Assembly (NCBI RefSeq): GCF_965138225.1
Contig: NZ_CBCSAX010000001.1
Length of the DNA: 64,000 nt
DNA from: Helicobacter_D ganmani
Lineage (GTDB): Bacteria; Campylobacterota; Campylobacteria; Campylobacterales; Helicobacteraceae
Reading direction: 5' to 3' (one strand)
The notes below the pieces were generated by a model. The model searched no databases and was not told the origin of the DNA. It was given only the letters and a program-made list of their open reading frames with translations. This document shows positions 27,900-37,478 of the stretch, piece after piece; position 1 is the stretch's first letter, and each line of letters begins with the position of its first letter. Position numbers and translations under genes: made by a program.

Positions 27900-28142
27900 T
27901 TAAGGAATCGTGGCATTCATCTCATAAACAAGAGTGGAATCCAAAAGAGAAGAACGAAAAACGCAATGCTCCACTATCTTGTTACAAATTGGAACATTAT
28001 AAATATCCACATCTTGCACAATTCTAAAATTTTCTAACCCAATAACAGCCAAACTCCCCAACATTGCAGACACCAATATGCCTAACACCAAAATAAAAAT
28101 TAAAAACTCTAGCAAGGCAAAAGCTTTTGTGTGTGATTCCAT
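27900..28142 (-). CDS. prepilin-type pseudopilin, short
   Basis: This 80-residue product has the leader MESHTKA followed by FALLEFLIFILVLGILVSAML. This is a type IV prepilin-like N-terminus with E at +5 after an A rather than G cleavage residue. An in-frame ATG 12 codons upstream would give a longer, hydrophobic leader that fits prepilins less well; neither start has a strong ribosome site. It ends nine bases before the next pseudopilin start. Confidence 0.7.
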   Translation of the reverse strand: MESHTKAFALLEFLIFILVLGILVSAMLGSLAVIGLENFRIVQDVDIYNVPICNKIVEHCVFRSSLLDSTLVYEMNATIP

Positions 28143-28265
28143 TGCAAACATTCCAACAAATCCCCATTTTTTAAACATTTTTAAGTTTAATTATCTAAAA
28201 ATTACTGCATATTCAAGCAAAAGTCAAGCATTTATCCAATAAATTCTAAAATATAAGGAGCAAAG

Positions 28266-28958
28266 ATGATAAAAACTGCTTTATTGTGCGCATTGGGAGG
28301 AATTATGCTTATCTTAGTAGGAAGCTTTGGGGAATTTAAAGCCATACAAGATTCAAGAATCACTCCAAGCAAACAAAATAAATTATGCTTTTTTGTGCAA
28401 TCTAGCACATTAAATGTCCGCAATGCTCCGAGTTTGGAAGCAAAAATTATTCATCAGTTACAACAAAATTCTAAAATATGTGAATATTTTGAAACATATA
28501 ATGGATTTTTGCACACTCAAGAGGGTTGGGTTGCCACAAAATATTTGAATTTAGAGCCTAAAAAACCAAATTATACACGAGATTCTACTCTTGCTTTGCA
28601 AAATTATTCTAATGCGATTCCTAACTATCAAGCCTCCAACAAACCGAAATTCAAGCTTACTAGCACGACAAAAGATTCCGTTTCCATTGCGCAAAATCAA
28701 AAATCTATGCAAAACCCAATTATGCAGGCAAGAGCGGCAATGGATAGTCAAAACTACACACGTGCCAAAAATTTAGCCCTGCGCGCAAACCTTGCAAATC
28801 CAAAAGACTCTGAAAGTTGGGAAATCTTTGCTAAAAGCACTTATTTGGAGGGGAATCCAGAGGAAGCCATTTTGATTTTACAAAACTTTTTGCGGCAAAA
28901 CAATAACGAAAATTTAACAAATCTTTTAAAACAAATGCAACAAGGGCAAAAAATTTGA
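28266..28958 (+). CDS. SH3b-domain protein with TPR-like C-terminus
   Basis: This 230-residue protein has an N-terminal hydrophobic segment (signal anchor, residues 1-~20). A bacterial SH3 domain follows (TLNVRNAPSLEAKII through EGWVATKYLNL, ~45-98), then a linker and a helical pair typical of TPR (MDSQNYTRAKNLALRANL, ~160-215). It overlaps the GspE-type ATPase gene by four bases and diverges from the pseudopilins. It may bind peptidoglycan and scaffold the secretion or uptake apparatus, which is inference from domain type and place. Confidence 0.75.
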   Translation: MIKTALLCALGGIMLILVGSFGEFKAIQDSRITPSKQNKLCFFVQSSTLNVRNAPSLEAKIIHQLQQNSKICEYFETYNGFLHTQEGWVATKYLNLEPKKPNYTRDSTLALQNYSNAIPNYQASNKPKFKLTSTTKDSVSIAQNQKSMQNPIMQARAAMDSQNYTRAKNLALRANLANPKDSESWEIFAKSTYLEGNPEEAILILQNFLRQNNNENLTNLLKQMQQGQKI

Positions 28959-30388
28959 TTACTCAAAATTCGCAAAAACATTGGAGCATTCAAGAAATTC
29001 ATAGGGATTCCGCACTGCGTCTTAGCGTGAAACAAATGCGACATTTTAACGCAATTATTGCACAAGAGATTCCTCCAAATACATTAGAAATTGCTTTGCT
29101 AAACCCCTCCAATAATCCTCACAAAGACACCATTCAAAGTCTTTTTCAAGATTATATTTTAGAGTTTGGCGAAATTGGCTTGGACGATTTCAAGAAAACA
29201 CTTGCGTGGCTAGAGCAAGAAGAACAGCTCCAAAAACTACTCAAGAAAATCCAACAAGAAATTTATCAAGAATCCAAAGAAAAAGATTCAAGCATTCAAA
29301 GCCTAGTGCAACTAATGCTACAAATTGCAGTATCCAAAAACGCAAGTGATGTGCATTTTGAACGCGATTTTGACTCTATGCGCGTACGATTCCGAATTGA
29401 TGGCGTATTGGTAGAATGTTTCACATTTGAGTTATGGCTTTTTGCTCCTTTAAGCGCAAGCATTAAGCTGCTATCCCACTTGAATTTGACAGAATCCAAA
29501 CTCCCGCAAGATGGACGATTTGAGCTAGAGTTATTACATTCTGATAGATTTCCTCGTATCTTTGACTTTCGTGTCTCTACTTTGCCTTTAGTTGAGGGAG
29601 AATCTATCGTGCTTAGAATTTTAGATAAGCACAAAACTCTTTTGCCTTTAGAATCTTTAGGCTTTGGAGAGATAGAATTAACACAAATCCAATCACTTTT
29701 TAACTTACCCTATGGGCTTGTGCTCATTACAGGACCTACGGGTAGCGGCAAAAGTACCACAATGTATGGAATCCTAAACATCTTAAAAGAGCGGAATCTC
29801 AAAATTATCACACTTGAAGACCCTGTGGAATATCGCTTGCCACATATTAATCAAGTGGCAATGAGCCAAAATGTCAGCTTTGCAAATGTCTTACGCAATG
29901 TCCTGCGCCAAGACCCAGATGTGATTATACTAGGAGAAGTGCGCGACAAAGAAAGTCTGCAAATCGCAATTCAAGCCGCTTTTACAGGACATTTGGTTTT
30001 TGCTACACTACACACAAACGACGCATTGGATACAATTGTGCGCCTAAAAGATATGGGATTAGAGCCGCATTTTATTGCACAATCCCTTAGTGGAATCCTC
30101 GCACAGCGACTTTTACGCAAACTCTGCAAGTGCGCCAAGCTAAATCCACAAGATACATCAGGCTGCGAATTATGCAATCACACGGGATATTTAGGCAGAA
30201 TCGCAATTGCTGAAATTGTGCTTGCTAGTAAGGATTTAGAAGATTTCATTCATCATCGGATAAGCAAACTAGAATTTTTAAAAAGACTTGAGAAACAAAC
30301 ACCAAATTTCACATTAGAACAAAAGGCTCATCAATTAATTGCAAATGGAGTCACGGATATGCGTGAAGTTTATCGTGTGGTTAAATAA
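28955..30388 (+). CDS. GspE/PilB-type secretion or DNA-uptake ATPase (CtsE-like)
   Basis: This 477-residue hexameric assembly ATPase has the Walker A GPTGSGKSTTMYGIL (~residue 263). The Asp box VRFRIDGVLVECF, the His box and Walker B VIILGEVRDKES complete the set. A CxxC pair (CKCAK plus CELC) forms the zinc-binding module of GspE. The start is TTG overlapping the upstream stop. It is followed directly by the GspF-type gene. In C. jejuni the related CtsE/CtsF proteins serve natural transformation, a plausible role here; type II secretion cannot be excluded since no secretin gene is in the window. Confidence 0.92.
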   Translation: MITQNSQKHWSIQEIHRDSALRLSVKQMRHFNAIIAQEIPPNTLEIALLNPSNNPHKDTIQSLFQDYILEFGEIGLDDFKKTLAWLEQEEQLQKLLKKIQQEIYQESKEKDSSIQSLVQLMLQIAVSKNASDVHFERDFDSMRVRFRIDGVLVECFTFELWLFAPLSASIKLLSHLNLTESKLPQDGRFELELLHSDRFPRIFDFRVSTLPLVEGESIVLRILDKHKTLLPLESLGFGEIELTQIQSLFNLPYGLVLITGPTGSGKSTTMYGILNILKERNLKIITLEDPVEYRLPHINQVAMSQNVSFANVLRNVLRQDPDVIILGEVRDKESLQIAIQAAFTGHLVFATLHTNDALDTIVRLKDMGLEPHFIAQSLSGILAQRLLRKLCKCAKLNPQDTSGCELCNHTGYLGRIAIAEIVLASKDLEDFIHHRISKLEFLKRLEKQTPNFTLEQKAHQLIANGVTDMREVYRVVK

Positions 30389-31591
30389 ATGCCAAAATTC
30401 CGAGTCCAATACAAACAAAAAGGCAAGATTCAAACAAAAATCTACAATGTCAAAACGCAAAGTGAATTAGAAAATAAACTCCAATCACAACATCTTTTTG
30501 TTCTCAAAATCACGCCACAATCTAGCCTAAAAGACAAATTGTTTGCCTTTCAAACCCCTAAAACAAAAGAAATTTTAAGTGCTTTTTACGAGCTTAAACT
30601 CGGGCTTAAAGCGCATTTGCCTTTAAATTTGCTTTTAGAAAATCTCCAAACGCATACTAAAAATCCTTTTCTTAGTGCGCAATTTGCCAAAGCACTCTTT
30701 GCGCTTAATTCTGGTAAATCCCTTTCGCTTAGCTTTAAAGAAGCAGGATTTTCAGATTTTATTTGTTCTATGCTAGAAATCGGACAAAAAGCCGATATGT
30801 TAGGACAAGCCATAGAATTTATTCTCATTGAACTCAAAAATGCGCACAAGAATCGCAAGCTTTTGACCAAAATTTTGCTTTATCCGCTTTTGGTTAGCTT
30901 CATAATGGTAATTGTATTTCTAGGTATTACCTTATTTGTTTTGCCTCAATTTGAAGTTTTGTTTGCAAATATCAACGCGCCTTTACCGCTTGTGAGCAAA
31001 AGTCTGCTTTTTATGCGCACACTCGTGCTAGACTATGGCTACTTTAGCCTCCTTAGCCTCTGTGGAATCGCATTTTTTACTTACAGATTCTACAAAACCT
31101 CTCAAAAGTTTAGATGTTTTATGGATAAACTATGGCTTAAGATTCCTTATTTAGGAGCGGTATTGCATTATTATCAACTTTCTCAATTTTTACTTAGTTT
31201 CTTTTGGCTTTACAAGAGCAAAGTGCCTTTACAAACTGCATTAGACATTTCATCTAAAGCACTTAGCAATGCAGAAATTAAGCAAAAAACCGAAAGAATT
31301 TTTGAAGCAATTGTGCGAGGAATCCCCATCGCACAAGCCTTTAGTGCAAGTGGTATTTTAGATAATCTAAGCGTTCAATTACTCTGTGGAGCGCAAAACG
31401 AAGAAGGGTTTTTAGAATCCCTAGAAGTTCTCCTTGAGCTACATCAAGAAGAACTCGCCACACATAGCGAAACTTTGCTTGCCTTAATTGAGCCTCTTAT
31501 GGTCCTTGCTTTGGGTGCTTTGGTTTTGTGGTTAGCTCTTGCAATTTTCCTGCCTCTTTGGGAATTACCTATGCAAATACAAACGTTATAA
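30389..31591 (+). CDS. GspF/PilC-type inner-membrane platform protein (CtsF-like)
   Basis: This 400-residue protein has two T2SSF repeats (around 60-180 and 265-385). Three membrane helices are visible (VSFIMVIVFLGITLFVLPQF, the YFSLLSLCGIAFFTYRF segment and the C-terminal LMVLALGALVLWLALAIF). The conserved FSFKEAGFS/SMLEIGQ segment is typical. The ATG directly abuts the ATPase stop. It forms the base on which pseudopilins assemble. Confidence 0.92.
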   Translation: MPKFRVQYKQKGKIQTKIYNVKTQSELENKLQSQHLFVLKITPQSSLKDKLFAFQTPKTKEILSAFYELKLGLKAHLPLNLLLENLQTHTKNPFLSAQFAKALFALNSGKSLSLSFKEAGFSDFICSMLEIGQKADMLGQAIEFILIELKNAHKNRKLLTKILLYPLLVSFIMVIVFLGITLFVLPQFEVLFANINAPLPLVSKSLLFMRTLVLDYGYFSLLSLCGIAFFTYRFYKTSQKFRCFMDKLWLKIPYLGAVLHYYQLSQFLLSFFWLYKSKVPLQTALDISSKALSNAEIKQKTERIFEAIVRGIPIAQAFSASGILDNLSVQLLCGAQNEEGFLESLEVLLELHQEELATHSETLLALIEPLMVLALGALVLWLALAIFLPLWELPMQIQTL

Positions 31592-31623
31592 ATCCAATGC
31601 GCAAAAGAGCTTGACGAGGAATC

Positions 31624-32715
31624 TTATTGTTCAAAACTTCTAGCAATCTCTTTTTCTGTCTCTACTACTTCTTTAATAAAAACATCAATCAATTCTTCTT
31701 GTTTATATTTGCCCACAATTTCGCCGTGCTTAATCACCAATCCATCGCCACTGCCAAAGGCAATCGCCACATCTGCATGTTTAGCCTCTCCTAAGGCATT
31801 GACCGCACAACCCATAACAGAAATTTGCATAGGCGTTTTAATCTTGGGCATTCGCTCTTTTAACTCTTTCAAAATCGGCACTAAATCTGCCTGCAAACGC
31901 CCACAAGTAGGACACGAAATATAAGTAATTCCCTCTTTTTGTCTCCCACAATAACGCAGAATTCCGCGCGCAACTTCAATCTCTTTTTCTAGCTCGCCTG
32001 TAATGGATACGCGCATCGTATCGCCAATCCCCTCCATAAGCAATCCACCAAGTGCTATGGAGCTTTTAATCATAGAAGACTCCAAATCCCCTGCTTCTGT
32101 AACGCCCAAATGGAAAGGGTATTCTACCAAGGGACGCAACATACGGTATGCACTCATTGTGCGCTCTACATCACTTGCCTTAAGGGAAATTTTGAGATTT
32201 GTAAAGCCAAAATCCTCCAAAAGCTTAATATTGTATAATGCAGATTCTACCATTCCTTTGGGTGTCGCGCCATATTTGACTTCAAAGGGCTTTTCCAAAC
32301 TGCCCGCATTCACACCAATCCGAATCGGGATTCTATGCTCTTGACACGCATTGACGACTGCTTTGATTTTATCTTTTGAGCCAATATTTCCCGGATTAAT
32401 GCGCACACAATCTACCGATTCTGCCGCAACAAGGGCGAATTTATAGCGAAAATGAATGTCTGCAACCAAAGGAATAGAAATCATACTTTTAAGTGCTTTT
32501 AATGCCTTTGCGTCCTCTTCATCGCTCACTGCCACACGCACAATATCACACCCTGCAAGCTGCAAACAATCAATTTGCTTCTTTGTTGCTTGCAAATCGG
32601 CTGTTTTACTATAAGTCATACTCTGCACAGAAATAGGTGCATCTCCACCCACTAGGACATCACCTACTGCAATTTGTTTTGTTTTGTAGCGCGATTTTAA
32701 AGTGTGAGATTCCAT
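31624..32715 (-). CDS. ispG: 4-hydroxy-3-methylbut-2-enyl diphosphate synthase
   Basis: IspG (GcpE) reduces MEcPP to HMBPP in the non-mevalonate isoprenoid pathway. The 363 residues include the early VQSMTYSKTAD motif, VRVAVSDEEDA and VRINPGNIG. The [4Fe-4S] ligands appear in YISCPTCGR and VMGCAVNALGEA. It is a bacterial short form without the plant insertion. It starts six bases after the stop of the beta-propeller gene, so both are probably co-transcribed. Confidence 0.97.
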   Translation of the reverse strand: MESHTLKSRYKTKQIAVGDVLVGGDAPISVQSMTYSKTADLQATKKQIDCLQLAGCDIVRVAVSDEEDAKALKALKSMISIPLVADIHFRYKFALVAAESVDCVRINPGNIGSKDKIKAVVNACQEHRIPIRIGVNAGSLEKPFEVKYGATPKGMVESALYNIKLLEDFGFTNLKISLKASDVERTMSAYRMLRPLVEYPFHLGVTEAGDLESSMIKSSIALGGLLMEGIGDTMRVSITGELEKEIEVARGILRYCGRQKEGITYISCPTCGRLQADLVPILKELKERMPKIKTPMQISVMGCAVNALGEAKHADVAIAFGSGDGLVIKHGEIVGKYKQEELIDVFIKEVVETEKEIARSFEQ

Positions 32716-32721
32716 TTTTGG

Positions 32722-34908
32722 CTATTGTTCTTCTCTGTCATTTTCTTCGTGTTGGTGCAAAGGTTGATTATCAATACACAACAAGGAATCTGCTACAATT
32801 GTTGTCAAATAGCCTTTGGGATTTCCATCAAAAGGAATGCTATCTAACACATCTTGCAATCCGATTTCATTTGCTAACTTTTTAATCTCCTCATCTTTGC
32901 CATATCTTTCAATATAATATTGAAAAGTCTCTTTCCAGCAAATGTCTGGTTGTGCGCCCTCTTTGCCGGGCGCATTAAGCATAAACTCGGAGAGATAAGC
33001 AATCTTTAAAATTGCAGCGATTTTATCGCGCCAATATTCAATATAAAGATAATCTTTTAAATTATCCAAAGTTGCCTTTCCATTACCTGTTGCAGCAAAC
33101 CCAAAGGCAATCTTCTCATATCTTTTAAAGTCATCATAAAGCTTTTTATATTCTGGCATAGAACGTAATTCAAAGTAAGTTTCCGCCATTTTAAATGCGT
33201 CAGCTAATTTACGCTCTTTGCAGGCTTGTGCAAAATCTAGTTTAATCTGAATCGTCTTAGCCTTTTCGTCTGCAAGCGTCTTAAAGGGTGACATAGAAGC
33301 AAGCAGTTTGCAAATCTCTAATGCTTTTGTGTAATCGTTTTGATTCTCGCAAGCATTTACACGTTGTGCAATCTGGTCTCCAATGAGCATTGCACTTCTA
33401 TAAATCAAAGTTTCTTTCAAAAAAGGCAATCTGTCGCATAGTTTAAAATATTCTACAAAATTTTTTGCCTTATATTCTTTATCGGCTTGCACGAATTTAT
33501 CGCTATTTCTAAGCAATGTCATTGCCACATCTTTTTTAGATTTAACCGTTACAAAGGGACGCAACAAGTCTTGCGCTTTGACTAAATTGCCTTGAGGATC
33601 TTGGAAAAGCAATCTCTTAGAGACTTCAAAAGATTTTTCCCAAGTTTCTTCTAGCTTAGCATAAGCCACTGTTTCTTTTAGATACGCATTTTGTTCAACT
33701 AACTTATAAGCTTCCATATAGTTTTTTGCCTCAATTGCGTCCATAAATTTAGCCACCGCTTCTTTTTGCTGCCAATAATAATCAAACTCTTCTCTCTTGC
33801 GTTGGTCTAGCATAAATGGCTCTACAACCGCAGTTGCTTCTTGTAGTTGGTCTTTTGCAAGCAAATCAATAGCTTTTGCAAGCATTTCTTTCCAAAGAGT
33901 TTCTAGTTTTGTGCGATACTCTTTTAAGGTTTGCAAAAAGATATTTTTAGACTGAATCAAGCCCAATGCACCTTTAAGGTCATTATTATTGAGTAATTCT
34001 AGCATTTCTTCTTTGGCTTCGTTGAGGTCTGCAATATCTATTGTTCCATCAGAAAATCCAAGATAAAGCAAGTTATCCTCCACTCTCATTGTTGTGATTC
34101 CACTATGTTCAAGAGCAATAGAATCACTTAAAGTATTATCGCTTAAATCAATGATGCGCAATTGTTTGTCCTTTGCCCCCACAAGAGCAAATTCCTCGCC
34201 TGCAATTGGGCGACATCGTGTAAGCCACGCTCCTTTTAAGAGATTTTCTTTGATAAACTTTTGCTCCAACACATCATAAATCAAAGTTTGCCCCTCTTTA
34301 GTTACGCAAAACAATCTTGTATTGTCTGCATAAAAAAATGCGTCTTCAATCAGTGATTCCGTCTTAATCGTGGCAACCAAATCATTTTTTACCACATCAA
34401 AAATCATTGCACTTTTGCCAAAACAACCCGCAAAAACTAGCCGTTCGTCTTGACTAAACGCAATAGAAGAAATGTAATCAGGCAAAGGAGGCATACTTAA
34501 AACCAATTGATAATTGTCGGCAGAATACAGCAACACGCGCCCATCTTCACCTCCTGTTGCCAAATAATCATCTTCGTGAGAAAAAGCAGCTTTAGAGATT
34601 GCAAGTTTTTGCCAAGTAAGCTGTGCAATAGGCGCAATCTCTGGTGTAGTAGTAACCACTACACCTTTGGTTGCCTTGACAAAACCCATAGCAATTTTGG
34701 AAGTCGTATAGGAAATAGCAACTGCTTTACTAAAATGATGTAAAGGTTCAACTTCTTTGGAAAGTTGCAATACTTTATCAATTACTTTATTTTCTTTGGA
34801 AAAAGTAGAGATATTATAAAAATTATCCATACAAATAATGGAATCCTTATCTGTTGCGACTCCAAGAACGCTACCGACTAATTTTAAACTGCTTTTTACA
34901 GGAAACAT
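32722..34908 (-). CDS. WD40-type beta-propeller protein with long helical-repeat tail
   Basis: In this 728-residue protein the first ~320 residues show repeating strands of WD40 type (ISKAAFSHEDDYLATGGEDG, ISSIAFSQDERLVFAGCFG, ALVGAKDKQLRIIDL). The remaining ~400 are helical with repeated patterns around aromatic and KNF/KNY elements (KNYMEAYKLVEQN, KNFVEYFKLCDR), like TPR or similar solenoids. There is no signal peptide. I start at the ATG six bases after AAGGAG; an upstream in-frame ATG is poorer. The function is not known; a scaffold role is likely. Confidence 0.8.
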   Translation of the reverse strand: MFPVKSSLKLVGSVLGVATDKDSIICMDNFYNISTFSKENKVIDKVLQLSKEVEPLHHFSKAVAISYTTSKIAMGFVKATKGVVVTTTPEIAPIAQLTWQKLAISKAAFSHEDDYLATGGEDGRVLLYSADNYQLVLSMPPLPDYISSIAFSQDERLVFAGCFGKSAMIFDVVKNDLVATIKTESLIEDAFFYADNTRLFCVTKEGQTLIYDVLEQKFIKENLLKGAWLTRCRPIAGEEFALVGAKDKQLRIIDLSDNTLSDSIALEHSGITTMRVEDNLLYLGFSDGTIDIADLNEAKEEMLELLNNNDLKGALGLIQSKNIFLQTLKEYRTKLETLWKEMLAKAIDLLAKDQLQEATAVVEPFMLDQRKREEFDYYWQQKEAVAKFMDAIEAKNYMEAYKLVEQNAYLKETVAYAKLEETWEKSFEVSKRLLFQDPQGNLVKAQDLLRPFVTVKSKKDVAMTLLRNSDKFVQADKEYKAKNFVEYFKLCDRLPFLKETLIYRSAMLIGDQIAQRVNACENQNDYTKALEICKLLASMSPFKTLADEKAKTIQIKLDFAQACKERKLADAFKMAETYFELRSMPEYKKLYDDFKRYEKIAFGFAATGNGKATLDNLKDYLYIEYWRDKIAAILKIAYLSEFMLNAPGKEGAQPDICWKETFQYYIERYGKDEEIKKLANEIGLQDVLDSIPFDGNPKGYLTTIVADSLLCIDNQPLHQHEENDREEQ

Positions 34909-35136
34909 TCTGTGCTCCTTAATTGACAAAATTGTCAAATCTAAATCATAATTTATTATTATACTTTAAACTCTTTAAATTTGCGTTTTAAATTTATAAC
35001 TTTCTTGATATTTCAACAAAGTGTGTAAATACGAAATTATTACCACAAACTTTACAAAGTGCAACACAATTCACATTTTATCAAGAAAGTAAAAAGAATC
35101 TTGACTAAAATTAGCAAAATTTGCGCAATTCTTTGT

Positions 35137-35142
35137 TATACT
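35137..35142 (+). promoter_or_regulatory. candidate extended -10 of icd
   Basis: TATACT with TG one base upstream (TGTTATACT) lies 32 bp before the icd start, in the divergent AT-rich region between the propeller gene and icd. Confidence 0.45.
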
Positions 35143-35174
35143 CAAACGACAAATTCTACATTAAAGGAATCTTT

Positions 35175-37373
35175 ATGAAAATCACCTATACCCTAACAGA
35201 CGAATCCCCAGCCCTCGCGACTTACTCCTTTTTGCCTATTGTTCAAGCATTTTTAGGAAAAGTCGGCATTGTTGTAGAGACTTCAGATATTTCTCTCTCT
35301 GCGCGCGTTTTAGCGCAATTTCCAGAAAACCTAAAAGAATCGCAAAGAGTCAAAGATGCACTTACAATTTTGGGCGAACTTGTTAATCAACCCGACGCAA
35401 ACCTCATCAAGACACCCAACATTTCCGCTTCTATTCCACAACTAAAAGCGACAATCAAAGAGCTACAAGCCAAAGGTTACGATGTGCCAAATTTTCCTGA
35501 TGAACCTCAAAACGAAGCGCAAAAAGCCATCAAAGAAAAATACCAAAAGGTTTTAGGTTCTGCGGTAAATCCGGTGCTTAGACAAGGCAACTCCGACCGC
35601 CGCTGCACAAAAGCAGTCAAAGAATATGCCCAAAAAAATCCCTATCGTGTCGTAGAGTTTCACAAGGATTCTAAAACACGCGTTTCTTATATGCCAAAGG
35701 GAGATTTCTTTGACAATGAAAAAGCCATTTTAGTTCCAGAAGCCACTAAAGCTAAAATTGAATTTATCGGCAAAGCAGGCATAGAAATCCTAAAAGACAA
35801 TCTGAAGTTAGACAAAAATGAGATTTTGGACGCAACTTTTATGAGTGCGAAGGCGTTAGATGAATTTTATGCCAAACAAATTGAAGTGTGCAAAAATGAA
35901 AACATTTTGCTTTCTCTTCACCTCAAAGCGACAATGATGAAAGTCAGCGACCCCGTGATTTTTGGACACGCAGTGCAAGTGTATTTTAAAGAACTTTTTG
36001 ATTCTTTTGGAGAGGAACTAACACAACTTGGCGTGAATCCCAACAATGGCGTTAGCGAGCTTTTAAACAAGGCAGAAAATAGCCCTAAAAGACAAGAAAT
36101 TCTCGCAAAATACAATGAAATCCTAAGCAAAAGCGCACCACTTTCTATGGTAAATTCCGACAAAGGTATCACAAATTTACACATTCCAAGTGATGTGATT
36201 GTAGATGCTTCAATGCCTGCAATGCTTAAAAATGGTGCAAGACTTTGGGATAAAGAAGGAAAAGAACGCGACACCAATGCGCTAATTCCTGATAAAACTT
36301 ATGCAACAATTTACGAAGCCGTTGTTGAAGATTTACGCGCTAATGGCACACTCAATCCTAGCCAACTAGGTAGTGTCTCCAATGTCGGTTTAATGGCAAA
36401 AAAAGCACAAGAATATGGTTCTCACGATAAAACCTTCATTGCCAAAGAAGATGGAATCTTTAGAATCGTAGATGAAAAAGGCACAACTCTGCTAGAACAC
36501 AAAGTAGAAAAAGGTGATATTTATCGCGCAAATCAAGCAAAATTTGAAGCGGTGCAAAATTGGATTGATTTAGGGATTGAGCGCGCAGATTTAACAGGTA
36601 ACAAGGCAATTTTCTGGCTAGATTCCAAACGCCCAAGCAATAAAATTATGATAGATTTAGTAGAGGCGCGCTTAAAAGAAAAAGGCAAAGACATTGCGAT
36701 TCTACCTCCAAAAGAAGCGTGTTTAGAATCGCTCAAACTCATTCGTGCAGGCAAAGATGCAATCTCCATTAGCGGAAATGTTCTGCGAGATTATCTCACC
36801 GATTTATTTCCAATTTTAGAGCTTGGAACAAGTGCAAAAATGCTTTCTGTCGTGCCAATGCTAAATGGCGGTTCTATGTTCGAAACAGGTGCAGGTGGAA
36901 GCGCACCAAAACAAGTAGAACAACTTGTAGAGGAAAACCACTTGCGCTGGGATAGTTTGGGTGAATTTTTAGCATTACAGGCAAGCCTAGAATTTTACGC
37001 TCAAAAAACGGGCAACAAGCAAGCACAGATTCTAGCAAACAACCTTGATAATGCGATTGGCGAATGGCTAGACAACAACAAAGCCCCTTCACGTAGAGTA
37101 GGAGAAGACGACAATCGCACAAGCCATTTCTATCTTGCACTTTATTTTGCTCAATCTCTTGCGCGAGATAGTAGCGATTCTGCTTTGCAGAACTTTTTTA
37201 AAGGAATCGCAGAGGAATTAAGCGAGAATGAAGAGAGAATTCATCAAGAATATTTAAGCGCACAAGGTGCAAAAGTAGATTTAGGTGGATATTACAAGCT
37301 AGACGACGATAAATGCGATGCAATTATGCGTCCAAGTGCGACTTTCAATGCGATTTTAGCCAAAATTAAATAG
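35175..37373 (+). CDS. icd: NADP-dependent isocitrate dehydrogenase, monomeric type
   Basis: This 732-residue monomeric IDH converts isocitrate to 2-oxoglutarate in the TCA cycle. The opening ITYTLTDESPALATYSFLP is highly characteristic. NPVLRQGNSDRR, FYAKQIEVCKNENILLSLHLKATMMKVSDP, GSMFETGAGGSAPKQVEQ and RRVGEDDNRTSHFYLALYFA follow. H. pylori has the dimeric enzyme, whereas Campylobacter has this type, so the gene helps place the organism. RBS AAAGGA precedes the chosen ATG; an in-frame ATG 54 bp upstream would remove the promoter. Confidence 0.97.
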   Translation: MKITYTLTDESPALATYSFLPIVQAFLGKVGIVVETSDISLSARVLAQFPENLKESQRVKDALTILGELVNQPDANLIKTPNISASIPQLKATIKELQAKGYDVPNFPDEPQNEAQKAIKEKYQKVLGSAVNPVLRQGNSDRRCTKAVKEYAQKNPYRVVEFHKDSKTRVSYMPKGDFFDNEKAILVPEATKAKIEFIGKAGIEILKDNLKLDKNEILDATFMSAKALDEFYAKQIEVCKNENILLSLHLKATMMKVSDPVIFGHAVQVYFKELFDSFGEELTQLGVNPNNGVSELLNKAENSPKRQEILAKYNEILSKSAPLSMVNSDKGITNLHIPSDVIVDASMPAMLKNGARLWDKEGKERDTNALIPDKTYATIYEAVVEDLRANGTLNPSQLGSVSNVGLMAKKAQEYGSHDKTFIAKEDGIFRIVDEKGTTLLEHKVEKGDIYRANQAKFEAVQNWIDLGIERADLTGNKAIFWLDSKRPSNKIMIDLVEARLKEKGKDIAILPPKEACLESLKLIRAGKDAISISGNVLRDYLTDLFPILELGTSAKMLSVVPMLNGGSMFETGAGGSAPKQVEQLVEENHLRWDSLGEFLALQASLEFYAQKTGNKQAQILANNLDNAIGEWLDNNKAPSRRVGEDDNRTSHFYLALYFAQSLARDSSDSALQNFFKGIAEELSENEERIHQEYLSAQGAKVDLGGYYKLDDDKCDAIMRPSATFNAILAKIK

Positions 37374-37377
37374 CCAA

Positions 37378-37395
37378 CGCGCCCATTGTGGCGCG
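37378..37395 (+). terminator. GC-rich hairpin after icd
   Basis: CGCGCC and GGCGCG form a 6-bp all-GC stem with a 6-nt loop cattgt, directly after the icd stop. No T-run follows, so efficiency is doubtful. Confidence 0.35.
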
Positions 37396-37478
37396 CATTA
37401 TCGCAGTTGCAAGATTCTTATTTAGATTGCTTCATTGCTTTGCTCTTCGTAAGTGCGAATCGTATTTACAACAAAATC

